Shown: positions 8,691 to 16,977 of the stretch, one piece after another
How the letters are laid out: every line of letters begins with the position of its first letter
Numbering within the stretch: the stretch's first letter is position 1
The notes under the pieces: model-generated
The model's input: the letters and a program-made list of their open reading frames with translations, nothing else
Told to the model about the DNA's origin: nothing
Database searches by the model: none
Assembly: GCA_964384205.1 (NCBI GenBank)
Contig: CAYLKS010000020.1
Span: forward strand, 11,534-37,305
Length of the DNA stretch: 25,772 bases
Direction of reading: 5' to 3'
Source of the DNA: CAYLKS01 sp964384205 [NCBI: uncultured bacterium]
GTDB taxonomy: Bacteria > JAGOEH01
Made by a program: the position numbers and the translations under genes

Positions 8691-9589
8691 TTAATATTTC
8701 TCCTTATAAAGTATTCTAATTTCATTTTTTCTTCAAAAGAAATTCCTTGAAAAGCACAGTGATAGTAATAAAGTTTTTCTTCTATATTGAATCTTCTTTT
8801 TATTATTTTGATGGGTAGAGAAGTACTTTCATTGCCTATATCTATTTCTATAAGATGTATGTCTTTTTCATTGAATAAAAGGTTTGAAGAAAAAGATAAG
8901 CCCCCAAGACTTATATCGATAACATTTACATTTATGCGGATTGTTTGAGGAGGGTTATCTCTGGTTATAATAAGAGGTAATTTATGATTTATAGTATATC
9001 TAATGAATCTTCTTTTTTCCTGATGTATCAATTCATTATGCTCTAACGTGATAAGAGCAAAAGGTTTTAGTTGTATTTTAGTAACATTTGTAAGACATTC
9101 GTATATCCCAATGTTATTATCAGATATTCTAAATAAGACTTCCATTTGTGGTGTTATTTTTTTCAATGCTTCTACTTTATCGTAACTAAGAATTCTAATA
9201 TCAAAAGTTTTTTTATCTATATCAAAAATAACACCCGATAAAGTTAATTCAAGGTCAAAAACAAGGACGAAACAATTTATATTAATTCGAAGGTCTTTTG
9301 TAGATTTTATATTTACTATTTTATTATAAAAAGCAAATATTTTTCTATCGATTGATGTTATGAATTCATCAATTAATCTGAATGATGGAAAATCATCAGG
9401 AAATTTTTCATACGAATATAGTTTATGTAAAAGTTCAACAAAATATTCTCGTTCTAAAAACATTTCGTAATTATCAGTAATATTTAATAATTTTAATACA
9501 GAAAAAAGAAATTTAATCTCATCATCATCCAAATGGTATTTTCTTTTTAATTTTATTTTAAATAATAATTTTTTTAAAAAGCGAATCAT
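8687..9589 (-). CDS. PilZ-domain protein, predicted c-di-GMP receptor
   Basis: The C-terminal third (about residues 190-300) is a PilZ domain with both c-di-GMP-binding motifs: RxxxR (Arg193 and Arg197) and DxSxxG (Asp225, Ser227, Gly230). The N-terminal 90 residues are charged and probably helical. Residues of about 95-185 look like a second beta-rich domain, an arrangement resembling YcgR-type proteins. No membrane segment is seen. The gene is two bases after the Ca2+ ATPase gene and overlaps the ABC ATPase gene, so c-di-GMP could act on this exporter or be merely co-expressed. The start at 9589 has AGGGG upstream. c-di-GMP binding is well supported by motif; the effector function is unknown. 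Confidence 0.85.
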   Translation of the reverse strand: MIRFLKKLLFKIKLKRKYHLDDDEIKFLFSVLKLLNITDNYEMFLEREYFVELLHKLYSYEKFPDDFPSFRLIDEFITSIDRKIFAFYNKIVNIKSTKDLRININCFVLVFDLELTLSGVIFDIDKKTFDIRILSYDKVEALKKITPQMEVLFRISDNNIGIYECLTNVTKIQLKPFALITLEHNELIHQEKRRFIRYTINHKLPLIITRDNPPQTIRINVNVIDISLGGLSFSSNLLFNEKDIHLIEIDIGNESTSLPIKIIKRRFNIEEKLYYYHCAFQGISFEEKMKLEYFIRRNIK

Positions 9590-9591
9590 AT

Positions 9592-12276
9592 TTAGCCCCT
9601 ATTTTTTATTAATTTATATAATTCCACAATTAACAATGGAAATAGTGACATTACTATAATTGTTATAATAGCAGAATTAGATAGACTACTGATGAGGAAT
9701 ATATTTTGTGTTATAGGGAGTATATGAATTATAGTTTGGAGGATAATTGAAATAGAAATAGCACCTATAAGGAATTTATTGGAAAATAAACCTATTTTAA
9801 ATATACTAAATCTATTACTTCTACAATTTAAAGCTTGAATTTGTTGCCCATAAACCATTATTGCAAATAGTACTGTTTTTGATAAAAGGTAGTTTCCAGT
9901 TATAGTTAATATATAGTAAAATCCCCCTAATGAACTAAGTGTTAATAGACTTCCCTGCCATACTATTCTTAAATAATCAGCATTAGAAAAGAGAATATTT
10001 TTGGATTGTGTTTCTTTTTTTCTCATTAAATCAGGTTCTTTGTTTTCAGCACTAAAAGATAAAGCAGGTAAAGAATCTGTTATAAGATTAATCCAGAGTA
10101 GTTGCAGTGGAGTTATAATATTTTTGAAATTAGCAAGTATAGAAAATAGAACAATTAATATATTGGCAGCATTATGAGATAATATAAAAAAGATTGCTTT
10201 TTTAATATTGACGACAATATTTCTACCTTCTTCTACAGCAGCAATAATAGTTGCATAATTATCATCTGTTAATATCATATCTGATGCATCTCTTGCAACA
10301 TCAACTCCAGATAATCCCATTGCAATACCAATATTTGCTTCTTTTAAGGCAGGAGCATCATTTACTCCATCGCCAGTCATACCAACAATATAATTTTTCT
10401 GTTTTAATATTTTCACAATACGTAGCTTATGATGAGGAGAAGTTCTTGCATATACCTTTATTTTATCTATTATTTTAAATAATTCTTCATCACTTAATTG
10501 TTCTAATTCTTTTCCTGTTAGCACCTGTTCTTCATTTTCTGCAATTCCTAATTCTTTTGCTATAGTAAAAGCAGTTAACCTATGATCACCTGTTATCATA
10601 ATAGTTTCTATACCAGCCTCTTTGGCTTCTATCAATGCTCTTCTAACTTCAGGACGGGGTGGATCCTGTATCCCTACAAAACCAAGAAATATAGTATTTT
10701 CCAATAAGTTATTTGAATCTATTTGCTGTTCAGAATCAAAAGTCATATAAGCAAATCCTAAGGAACGTAATCCTTCTTTAGCGTAATTTTCTAATTTTTT
10801 TATGAGTTTTTCTTTAGCTGTTTCATCAAGAGAAGTTTCTTTATTTTTGTAAAACTTGACTTTTTCTATTATTATATCAGGAGCACCTTTTATATATAGG
10901 ACAAATTTATCATTTTCTTTTGTTATTATTGCCATGAATTTTGTCTCATTATCAAATGGTTTCTGATATATAATATTATTGGGTTTTATTATATCTGACC
11001 TGTTAATGCCAAATTTTTTCCCCAGTGTAAGTAATGCGCCTTCAGTTGGATTACCTATAACATGCCAGAATTGATTTTTCCCTCCAGGAGGAGATAATTC
11101 GCTATCGTTACAAATAACTCCACATTTTATTAAATTAATTAAGGTATTATCTGCATTTTCAATATTTATCTTATTATCATTAAAAATAATTTTGCCTTCA
11201 GGGGAATAGCCTTCTCCTGTGACATTAAATTCTTTATCATCAACAGTGAATATTTTTTTTACAACCATTTTGTTTTGAGTTAGGGTACCAGTTTTATCAC
11301 TACAAATTATATTTACATTTCCTAAAACTTCTACAGCCGGTAGTTTTCTAATTATAGCATGGCGTTTTACCATTCGAGAAACGCCAATTGCAAGAGTTAT
11401 CGTAATTATAGCAGGTAATCCTTCAGGAATAGCAGCTACAGAAAGACTTACTCCCAGCATGAAGATATCTAAAAAAGAATATCCTGTGAATAATCCAATA
11501 GAAACAACAAGGAAGCTTATTGATATGCAAAAATATACAATATATCTTCCGAGTTCTTCCATCTTTTTTTGTAGAGGAGTTTTTTCTGGCTTTATTTGCT
11601 TTATTGCTTCAGCAATAGCTCCAATTTGTGTATTTTTTCCAACTTCAACAACAACACCTTTACCTTTTCCTTTAATAACAGTAGAGCCTTTAAATGCCAT
11701 ATTAAGCTGGTCTGCTGGTAATAAATCTGTTTCATTTAGTTCATAAATAATTTTTTCAACAGGAATATTTTCCCCTGTTAAAAGAGATTCATCAATAGAA
11801 AGGTTATGAGCTTCAAATAGCCTCATATCCGCAGGTATGTGATCCCCAGCTTCTATTATAACTATATCTCCTGCCACTAATTCTTCCGAAGGTACAACCA
11901 TTATTTCAGAATTTCTAATTACTTTTGCCATTTGAGACGACATTCTTTTTAAAGATGCCAGAGATGTTTGTGCTTTTTTTTCTTGATATGCCCCAATAAA
12001 AGCATTTATAATTACAATAATCAAAATAGCGGTAGAATCAATTATATGCCCCAATAAAATTGAAATAACTGCTGCAATTATTAGCATCCATATTATAAAA
12101 TCTGAAAATTGTTCTAAAAACAATTTTATAAAAGGTTCCAGTTTTTCTGTTTCTACATAATTTGTACCATATTTTTTTTTATTATATTCTATTTGATCTT
12201 GGGATAGACCGTTCCGATCAGTATGAAAATAAGCAAAAATTTGCTCTATTGGCTGATTATACCATTTTATATTCAT
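9592..12276 (-). CDS. P-type Ca2+-transporting ATPase (P2A/PMR1-like)
   Basis: The 894-residue pump has all P-type landmarks: actuator motif TGEN (167-170), phosphorylation motif DKTGT with Asp327, TGD (562-564) and TGDGVNDAP (634-642). About ten membrane helices are distributed 2 + 2 + 6. Ca2+-pump site residues are present in M4 (PEGLPA, Glu285) and M6 (NLITD: Asn730, Thr733, Asp734). In M5 the SERCA Asn768-x-x-Glu771 pair reads Asn702-x-x-Asn705, so the second Ca2+ site looks lost, as in PMCA- and PMR1-like pumps that move one ion per ATP. It should expel Ca2+ (possibly Mn2+) from the cytoplasm. No Shine-Dalgarno precedes the ATG at 12276; an AT-rich promoter-like stretch does. The PilZ gene follows after two bases. 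Confidence 0.93.
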   Translation of the reverse strand: MNIKWYNQPIEQIFAYFHTDRNGLSQDQIEYNKKKYGTNYVETEKLEPFIKLFLEQFSDFIIWMLIIAAVISILLGHIIDSTAILIIVIINAFIGAYQEKKAQTSLASLKRMSSQMAKVIRNSEIMVVPSEELVAGDIVIIEAGDHIPADMRLFEAHNLSIDESLLTGENIPVEKIIYELNETDLLPADQLNMAFKGSTVIKGKGKGVVVEVGKNTQIGAIAEAIKQIKPEKTPLQKKMEELGRYIVYFCISISFLVVSIGLFTGYSFLDIFMLGVSLSVAAIPEGLPAIITITLAIGVSRMVKRHAIIRKLPAVEVLGNVNIICSDKTGTLTQNKMVVKKIFTVDDKEFNVTGEGYSPEGKIIFNDNKINIENADNTLINLIKCGVICNDSELSPPGGKNQFWHVIGNPTEGALLTLGKKFGINRSDIIKPNNIIYQKPFDNETKFMAIITKENDKFVLYIKGAPDIIIEKVKFYKNKETSLDETAKEKLIKKLENYAKEGLRSLGFAYMTFDSEQQIDSNNLLENTIFLGFVGIQDPPRPEVRRALIEAKEAGIETIMITGDHRLTAFTIAKELGIAENEEQVLTGKELEQLSDEELFKIIDKIKVYARTSPHHKLRIVKILKQKNYIVGMTGDGVNDAPALKEANIGIAMGLSGVDVARDASDMILTDDNYATIIAAVEEGRNIVVNIKKAIFFILSHNAANILIVLFSILANFKNIITPLQLLWINLITDSLPALSFSAENKEPDLMRKKETQSKNILFSNADYLRIVWQGSLLTLSSLGGFYYILTITGNYLLSKTVLFAIMVYGQQIQALNCRSNRFSIFKIGLFSNKFLIGAISISIILQTIIHILPITQNIFLISSLSNSAIITIIVMSLFPLLIVELYKLIKNRG

Positions 12277-12281
12277 AAATA

Positions 12282-12311
12282 TTATAATAAAAATAATTTT
12301 ATAAAAAGCAA
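12282..12311 (-). promoter_or_regulatory. Possible promoter for a leaderless Ca2+ ATPase mRNA
   Basis: Between the tRNA and the ATPase start the minus strand carries a weak TTGCTT and, about 16 bases on, overlapping TATTAT/TATAAT hexamers. TATTAT ends seven bases before the ATG, the distance expected if transcription starts at the start codon. There is no Shine-Dalgarno sequence. The AT-richness makes chance matches likely, so this is only a candidate. Confidence 0.3.
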
Positions 12312-12324
12312 GTAAAATAAAAAA

Positions 12325-12399
12325 TCGGGACGACTGGATTTGAACCAGCGACCCCTAGCCCCCCATGCTAGTGCGCTAACCGGACTGCGCTACGTCCCG
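12325..12399 (-). tRNA. tRNA-Pro (anticodon GGG)
   Basis: The minus strand folds into a full cloverleaf of 75 bases. The acceptor stem is CGGGACG/CGTCCCG with the C1-G72 pair and discriminator A73 typical of tRNA-Pro. The D arm is GCGC/GCGC, the anticodon stem CTAGC/GCTAG, and the T arm GCTGG/CCAGT with loop TTCAAAT. The seven-base loop ATGGGGG places GGG at 34-36 (12364-12362) and G at 37, as required for prolyl tRNAs; it reads CCC and CCU. CCA is not encoded and must be added. The 5' end is two bases from the merR-like stop codon, and a T-tract follows the 3' end directly. Confidence 0.96.
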
Positions 12400-12401
12400 A
12401 T

Positions 12402-12689
12402 TTAATTTTCTAATAACTTCAAAATTTCTTTTAATTCTTTTTTTAATTTTTCTTTTTTTAGGTATTCGTTAAAAAATTTGTTTACACTTTCTACTGAAAG
12501 CTTTTCCTCATAAATAAGTTCTTTTACTTTTTTCAATTTTTCAATCTCATTTTCTTGATAGTGTCTAATTCCATTTAGAATTTTTGATGGTTTTAGCTGC
12601 GGAATCACAGATTCCCAGTACCTTATGTTGTAAGTCTTTACATTAAGTATCTTTGCAACTTCGCCAATAGTATAATATTTTTTAGTCAT
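12402..12689 (-). CDS. Small MerR-family transcriptional regulator
   Basis: The 95-residue form starting at the ATG at 12689 (MTKKYYTIGEVAKIL) fits the usual start of MerR proteins. A longer reading from TTG at 12722 adds only a hydrophobic-basic stub and has no ribosome-binding site. The winged helix-turn-helix covers about residues 5-75, with YTIGEVAKILNVKTYNIRYWE and IRHYQENEIEKLKKVKEL. A short helical tail follows instead of a ligand-binding domain; it has no metal-binding Cys. This kind of short MerR protein is common near plsY/der-type genes, but its targets are not known. Neither candidate start has a clear Shine-Dalgarno. The stop codon is two bases from the tRNA-Pro 5' end, so the tRNA must be cut from this transcript or have its promoter inside the gene. 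Confidence 0.85.
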   Translation of the reverse strand: MTKKYYTIGEVAKILNVKTYNIRYWESVIPQLKPSKILNGIRHYQENEIEKLKKVKELIYEEKLSVESVNKFFNEYLKKEKLKKELKEILKLLEN

Positions 12690-12729
12690 TTTAAATTTAA
12701 AAGCTAATTTAAAAAAAATCAAGTTTTTT

Positions 12730-13362
12730 TTAGAAAATTTTTCTTTCGGTGCCTCGCCTTATTCTTTTAATATTAGTTCTATGAGTGTATAAAATTAGTA
12801 GAAAAGCTAAAATAGTAAAAATTAATAAATAGATAGAAGAAAAGTTAAAAAATATAACAAATATCGGCAATGAAAAAGCACCTATTAATGAACCTAAAGA
12901 GACAATTTTTGTAATTCCTATTACTATTAATCCGATAGATATTGCAAATAGAGTAGCAGTTGGAGCTAATGCCAGAATAACGCCTGCAGAGGTTAATACT
13001 CCTTTTCCACCTTTGAATTTTAAATATATTGGAAATATATGACCTAAAATAGTGAAAATACCGATAAATATTTTATGGAGATCGTTTATTTGACATAATT
13101 GATTATTTTGCAGGATTTCATACGATAAATATACAGGAAAAAAACCTTTTGATATATCTATTATAGCTACAATTATAGTTAGAAAACCAGAAAATTTTAT
13201 TTTAAATTGTTTTGATACCCTAAAAAAGTTAGTAGCGCCAGCATTTCCGCTGCCATGTTCTCTAATGTCAGTTCTACGTAATAATTTCATCAGAATATAT
13301 GAAGTAGGTATTGACCCTATTAAATATGAACCAACTAAATATAAAATGAAATATATATTCAT
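12730..13362 (-). CDS. plsY: Acyl-phosphate glycerol-3-phosphate acyltransferase PlsY
   Basis: PlsY transfers an acyl group from acyl-phosphate to glycerol-3-phosphate, the first membrane step of phospholipid synthesis. The 210-residue protein has several membrane helices and the three cytoplasmic signature loops: GSIPTSY with HGSGNAGATN (about residues 16-45), KFKGGKG (115-121) and the C-terminal THRTNIKRIRRGTE. The start at 13362 has AAGGAAGGG upstream, and the gene begins ten bases after der. No plsX is present in the window. Confidence 0.96.
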   Translation of the reverse strand: MNIYFILYLVGSYLIGSIPTSYILMKLLRRTDIREHGSGNAGATNFFRVSKQFKIKFSGFLTIIVAIIDISKGFFPVYLSYEILQNNQLCQINDLHKIFIGIFTILGHIFPIYLKFKGGKGVLTSAGVILALAPTATLFAISIGLIVIGITKIVSLGSLIGAFSLPIFVIFFNFSSIYLLIFTILAFLLILYTHRTNIKRIRRGTERKIF

Positions 13363-13372
13363 ACCCTTCCTT

Positions 13373-14725
13373 TTATTTTATAAACATTTGAGTTTTGTTA
13401 ATACGTTCTCGCTTTTTGAACGAAATTTTAAAAAATATACCTTCTAAAGATAAAGCTTCATATAATTGATTTGTCAAATATCTTTTGTAAGTATCACTTA
13501 ATTGTTCTGGATAATTAGAGAATATAATAAAATGAGGAGGAGCAGTGCCTATTTGGGTGATATAATAGAATTTTATTTCTTTTCCTCTATAGACTGGAGG
13601 CGGATTGTTTTTTATTATTTTTTCTAAGGTATTATTGAGAAAGCTTGTTGGAATTTTTTTGTTATAATTTTCATAAACATACAGAATAGTATCAAAAATT
13701 TTTGCTACACGTAAGCCTGTCAAAGCAGAAATGGATATTATAGGTACAAATTTTAAATATGATAATCGCGAACTTAAATATTCTTTATATCTTATAAAAC
13801 TTTTATCATCTTTATCTTCTAAAATATCCCATTTATTCAATAGTACAATTAACCCTTTATTATTTTCGTGAATTTGTTCTAAGATTTCTATATCTAAAGA
13901 TGTTAATCCCTGATTAGAATCTAATAAGAATAGAGCAATTTGGCTTTGTTCTAAATACCTAATAGTTCTAACTAAAGAATAAAATTCTATATTATCTTTA
14001 ATTTTTGTTTTTTTTCGTAAGCCCGCAGTGTCAATGAATTGGAAGATGTTGTTCTTATATTTAAAAAATAAGTCAACAGAATCACGTGTTGTGCCTGGAA
14101 TTTCAGAAACTATGGATATTTCTTTACCGGCAATTTTATTGATTAGAGTGGATTTCCCGACATTTGGCTTGCCAAGAATAGATATAGGAATAGTATTTCC
14201 ATAAGGAATATGTGCGGTAGAGACATTTTTTATTTTACTTAAAATAGCATCAAGAAGCTCTGAAATATTTAAACTATTTATAGCAGAAATAAAAAAAGTA
14301 TCTTTAAAGCCTAATGCATAAAATTCTGATGCATAAGGTAACAATTCTTTACTGTCGATTTTATTTACTACAAGTATAATATTTTTATTTAATTTTTTAG
14401 CCCATTTTGCAATATTTAAATCGTCACCAGTAATACCATTTTTATAATCAGTAAGAAAAAGAATTAAGTCTGCCTCGTTACTCGCAATTTCAATTTGTTT
14501 TTTTACTTGTTCAGTGATTGAATCGTTTTGGTCAAAAGTAATGCCACCAGTATCAATGAGATGGAAATATTTTCCATCCCATTCTACTATGCCTAATATT
14601 TTATCTCGAGTTACCCCTGGTTTATCTGCAACAATAGCCTTCTTTTGTCTAATTAATTTATTAAAAAGAGTAGATTTCCCAACATTTGGTCTACCAATAA
14701 TAGCTACAACTGGTAATTTTTTCAT
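13373..14725 (-). CDS. der: Ribosome-assembly GTPase Der (EngA)
   Basis: Der is an essential GTPase for maturation of the 50S subunit. The 450-residue protein has its diagnostic two G domains in tandem: the first with GRPNVGKS (11-18), DTGG and NKID (121-124), the second with GKPNVGKS (185-192), DTAG and NKWD (297-300). A C-terminal KH-like domain (about 355-445) ends in a basic tail. The ATG at 14725 lies five bases after the stop of the TPR gene without a clear Shine-Dalgarno, so it probably relies on translational coupling. Confidence 0.97.
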   Translation of the reverse strand: MKKLPVVAIIGRPNVGKSTLFNKLIRQKKAIVADKPGVTRDKILGIVEWDGKYFHLIDTGGITFDQNDSITEQVKKQIEIASNEADLILFLTDYKNGITGDDLNIAKWAKKLNKNIILVVNKIDSKELLPYASEFYALGFKDTFFISAINSLNISELLDAILSKIKNVSTAHIPYGNTIPISILGKPNVGKSTLINKIAGKEISIVSEIPGTTRDSVDLFFKYKNNIFQFIDTAGLRKKTKIKDNIEFYSLVRTIRYLEQSQIALFLLDSNQGLTSLDIEILEQIHENNKGLIVLLNKWDILEDKDDKSFIRYKEYLSSRLSYLKFVPIISISALTGLRVAKIFDTILYVYENYNKKIPTSFLNNTLEKIIKNNPPPVYRGKEIKFYYITQIGTAPPHFIIFSNYPEQLSDTYKRYLTNQLYEALSLEGIFFKISFKKRERINKTQMFIK

Positions 14726-14730
14726 ATTTT

Positions 14731-15984
14731 TTAGCAGCCAAAATCAAATTGTGGTTCTGGCTCGTTTTGATGCATAAATAAATCTTCTTTTGTTCTTTTA
14801 AATTGTTTTAAAAATCTTATTCTTACATTAGCATTTTTCCCTAATTCAGGATCTTTCAGCAGTTTTTTATAAGTTTCAATAGCTTTTTCATAAACAAATT
14901 TACCTTTATATGAAATTTGGCCGTCTTTATCAACCATTGAGGCTGCTATTTTTTCAATAATCTGTCCTTTGTTCCATATTGCTCTGTTATACTTTGGATA
15001 GTATCTTAATGCTTTGCAAATATACCTTTTAGCAGCATCAATACTATTTATACTTGCATAACATAATGCTATTTCAGCCAAAGCTTCTTTGTTTTTAGGA
15101 TCAGATTTTAAAACCTTTTTAAATATATTTATTGCTTTTTTATAATTCTCTATACTTTCTAAAGCTTTTCCATATAATATTAAGTTTTGAATATTATTTG
15201 GTGTTAATTTTAACAAGCTTTCCAGTGTTGTTATTGCTTTTTCATATTCCTGGTTTTTTAGTAAAGTTTTGGCTAATTTTACATAAGATAAAGTATCGTT
15301 CGGATTATTTTTTATTTGTTGTTCTAATTTTTCTACTACTACATCGACATCTCCCATAAATTTAGCAATCTCTTCTATTTTTTTTAGTACTTCAGTATTA
15401 GATGGATCAATAGAAGATGCTTCATTGTACCAATCTAAGGCAGTTTCAAAATCTTCTTCTTTATAAGCAATATCTCCTAAAACCTTTCTAGCTTTAAATT
15501 TTGATACTTTATATTTGACTTTTCCCATTTTATCAAGTTCTACAACTTTTTCATAGCAATATTCAGCAGAATCTAATTTTCCAGTAGTTAAATAGATATA
15601 GCCTAACATTTCATAAAAGTAAGAATATGTTGAATCAACTTTAATACCGTTATAGTAAACCATTTTGGTACTATCCAGATAAGCAGAGGCAAGATCTGTT
15701 TTCCCTTCTTGTTGATATTTAGAAGATAAATGTTGATAACTAAATGCTAAATATCTCCATGCTGACATTTTTTTAGGGTTTAATTCCAATACTTTTTTGA
15801 GGGGAGGAATAGCTTCTTTATACATTTTATTTTTGTAATATTCCCAGCCAGTACTGTAATTTTTTGCAATTTCAAATTTTAATTGTTCAGGACTTAACTT
15901 TTTTTGTGTCTGAGTTGAATCTTGAGCGGTTGTTATTCCCGCCATAAAAAATAAAGTAATTAAAAGCAACAAAGTTTTTTTCAT
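14731..15984 (-). CDS. Secreted tetratricopeptide-repeat protein
   Basis: A classical signal peptide (residues 1-20, MKKT then a Leu/Phe-rich core ending ITTA) predicts export. The rest of the 417 residues is built from about eight TPR units, for example GWEYYKNKMYKEAIPPLKKVLELNPK and SAEYCYEKVVELDK, with the typical A/Y-x-x-A and Pro-ending helices. TPR proteins act as scaffolds for protein complexes; no catalytic domain is seen. The tail PEPQFDFGC ends with a terminal Cys. The start at 15984 has GGGGAG upstream. It lies between a lytic transglycosylase and der; a role in envelope assembly is a guess from the signal peptide and neighbour. Confidence 0.87.
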   Translation of the reverse strand: MKKTLLLLITLFFMAGITTAQDSTQTQKKLSPEQLKFEIAKNYSTGWEYYKNKMYKEAIPPLKKVLELNPKKMSAWRYLAFSYQHLSSKYQQEGKTDLASAYLDSTKMVYYNGIKVDSTYSYFYEMLGYIYLTTGKLDSAEYCYEKVVELDKMGKVKYKVSKFKARKVLGDIAYKEEDFETALDWYNEASSIDPSNTEVLKKIEEIAKFMGDVDVVVEKLEQQIKNNPNDTLSYVKLAKTLLKNQEYEKAITTLESLLKLTPNNIQNLILYGKALESIENYKKAINIFKKVLKSDPKNKEALAEIALCYASINSIDAAKRYICKALRYYPKYNRAIWNKGQIIEKIAASMVDKDGQISYKGKFVYEKAIETYKKLLKDPELGKNANVRIRFLKQFKRTKEDLFMHQNEPEPQFDFGC

Positions 15985-16006
15985 AATACTCCCCTTTCCT
16001 TTGTTT

Positions 16007-16702
16007 TTATAAGAAATTATTTAATTCATTTTCAAATCTATTTTTAAAGTTTTTATATTTTTTATTTACTTTTAGCAAGTATTTTTTAGGTAATTTTTCT
16101 CCATTTTTTCTTTTTTTCACAACTTTATATTCTCCTAAATTATAGGCAATAGTTGCTAAATCTAAATCTCCATCAAATCTCTTAACAAGATATTTTAAAT
16201 ATTCTATTCCTAATTTTACATTGTGTTTATAGTTGAACAAATCAGTTTTTCTAATAGTTTTCTCATACCCTATTAGAGATGCAATATATTTAGCTGTAGA
16301 AGGTTTTAATTGCATTAGCCCTAAGGCTCCTTTATGTGATTTGGCATTTGTCTTAAATTCACTTTCTGTAACAATAATTGATGTAACGAACAATGGATCA
16401 AAATCAAGCTTAACAGATTCCTCATAAATCAAATTTGCCAATTCTTTAATATCATAAGGTTGCAATTCCTTATTGTATTCTTTAATGATAATCGATATTT
16501 TTTTCTTCATTATAATAGCTTTAAGTGAATCTGTCAACTGATTTTTGTAATCAATTTGTTTTACCAATATATTTTTGTGTTCAATATATTCTTTTTTTAA
16601 ATAACTTTGGTATATAGAATCGATAAATGATAAAACAAGTAAAATAAGAATTAAGTTCTGCACTTTGATTTTGTTAATCAAGTTGTCTAATTTCCGTACC
16701 AT
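16007..16702 (-). CDS. Membrane-anchored lytic transglycosylase (SLT domain)
   Basis: This enzyme would cleave peptidoglycan glycan strands to 1,6-anhydro-muropeptides. An uncleaved N-terminal membrane helix (about residues 15-31) is followed by a coiled linker, then a Slt70-type catalytic domain from about residue 88: the catalytic Glu113 in TESEF, GALGLMQLKPSTAKYI, and the later TIAYNLGE block that matches the family's AYN motif. It is 231 residues and has no other domain. AAGGAGGG precedes the ATG at 16702 at about 12 bases. It appears to head the long leftward operon. Confidence 0.92.
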   Translation of the reverse strand: MVRKLDNLINKIKVQNLILILLVLSFIDSIYQSYLKKEYIEHKNILVKQIDYKNQLTDSLKAIIMKKKISIIIKEYNKELQPYDIKELANLIYEESVKLDFDPLFVTSIIVTESEFKTNAKSHKGALGLMQLKPSTAKYIASLIGYEKTIRKTDLFNYKHNVKLGIEYLKYLVKRFDGDLDLATIAYNLGEYKVVKKRKNGEKLPKKYLLKVNKKYKNFKNRFENELNNFL

Positions 16703-16755
16703 AAATTTAATTTCCCTCCTTTTTGAACTTGTGGGCTTAGTTTTTTAAGATTGCT

Positions 16756-16784
16756 AAATTTAACAATTTCTGCAAAAAAGTCAA
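16756..16784 (-). promoter_or_regulatory. Candidate promoter for the transglycosylase-led operon
   Basis: On the minus strand TTGACT (16784-16779) is followed after 16-17 bases by TAAATT/AAATTT (about 16762-16756). The -35 is good and the -10 is poor. It lies about 55 bases before the transglycosylase start in the only sizeable gap between this operon and glt. Confidence 0.4.
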
Positions 16785-16901
16785 GAGCCTTTTCCTTTTA
16801 TTTTATAAATCATAGTTTTGCGTTTTGGTTCCTATGAATTTATTAATGCAGTAAGCATGCCTTTATAAAATATGTGGAAATATTGGAAAAAGTGTGTTTT
16901 T

Positions 16902-16930
16902 TTTGAGACATTTTATAATAATTTGAGACA
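16902..16930. repeat. Direct repeat TTTGAGACA x2, 20-bp period
   Basis: Two exact copies of TTTGAGACA (16902-16910 and 16922-16930) lie in the same orientation, 20 bp apart, which is about two helical turns. They flank an AT-rich core containing TATAAT. They sit between the end of the glt operon and the next operon's promoter and could be a regulator binding site. Confidence 0.4.
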
Positions 16931-16946
16931 ATATTTACACATAATT

Positions 16947-16972
16947 GGGGATAGTTAAATTAAACTATCCCC
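16947..16972 (-). terminator. Inverted repeat after the glt operon, possible terminator
   Basis: A perfect 10-bp stem (GGGGATAGTT paired with AACTATCCCC) closes a six-base loop and starts five bases after the stop of the last glt gene. No run of T follows on the minus strand, so it is either a weak or factor-assisted terminator or a hairpin that protects the mRNA 3' end. Confidence 0.5.
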
Positions 16973-16977
16973 TAAAA

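Noticed and set aside
12690-12722. N-terminal extension of the MerR-family protein from TTG
   Set aside because: It encodes a non-conserved hydrophobic-basic stub, lacks a ribosome-binding site, and the ATG at 12689 gives the standard MerR start.
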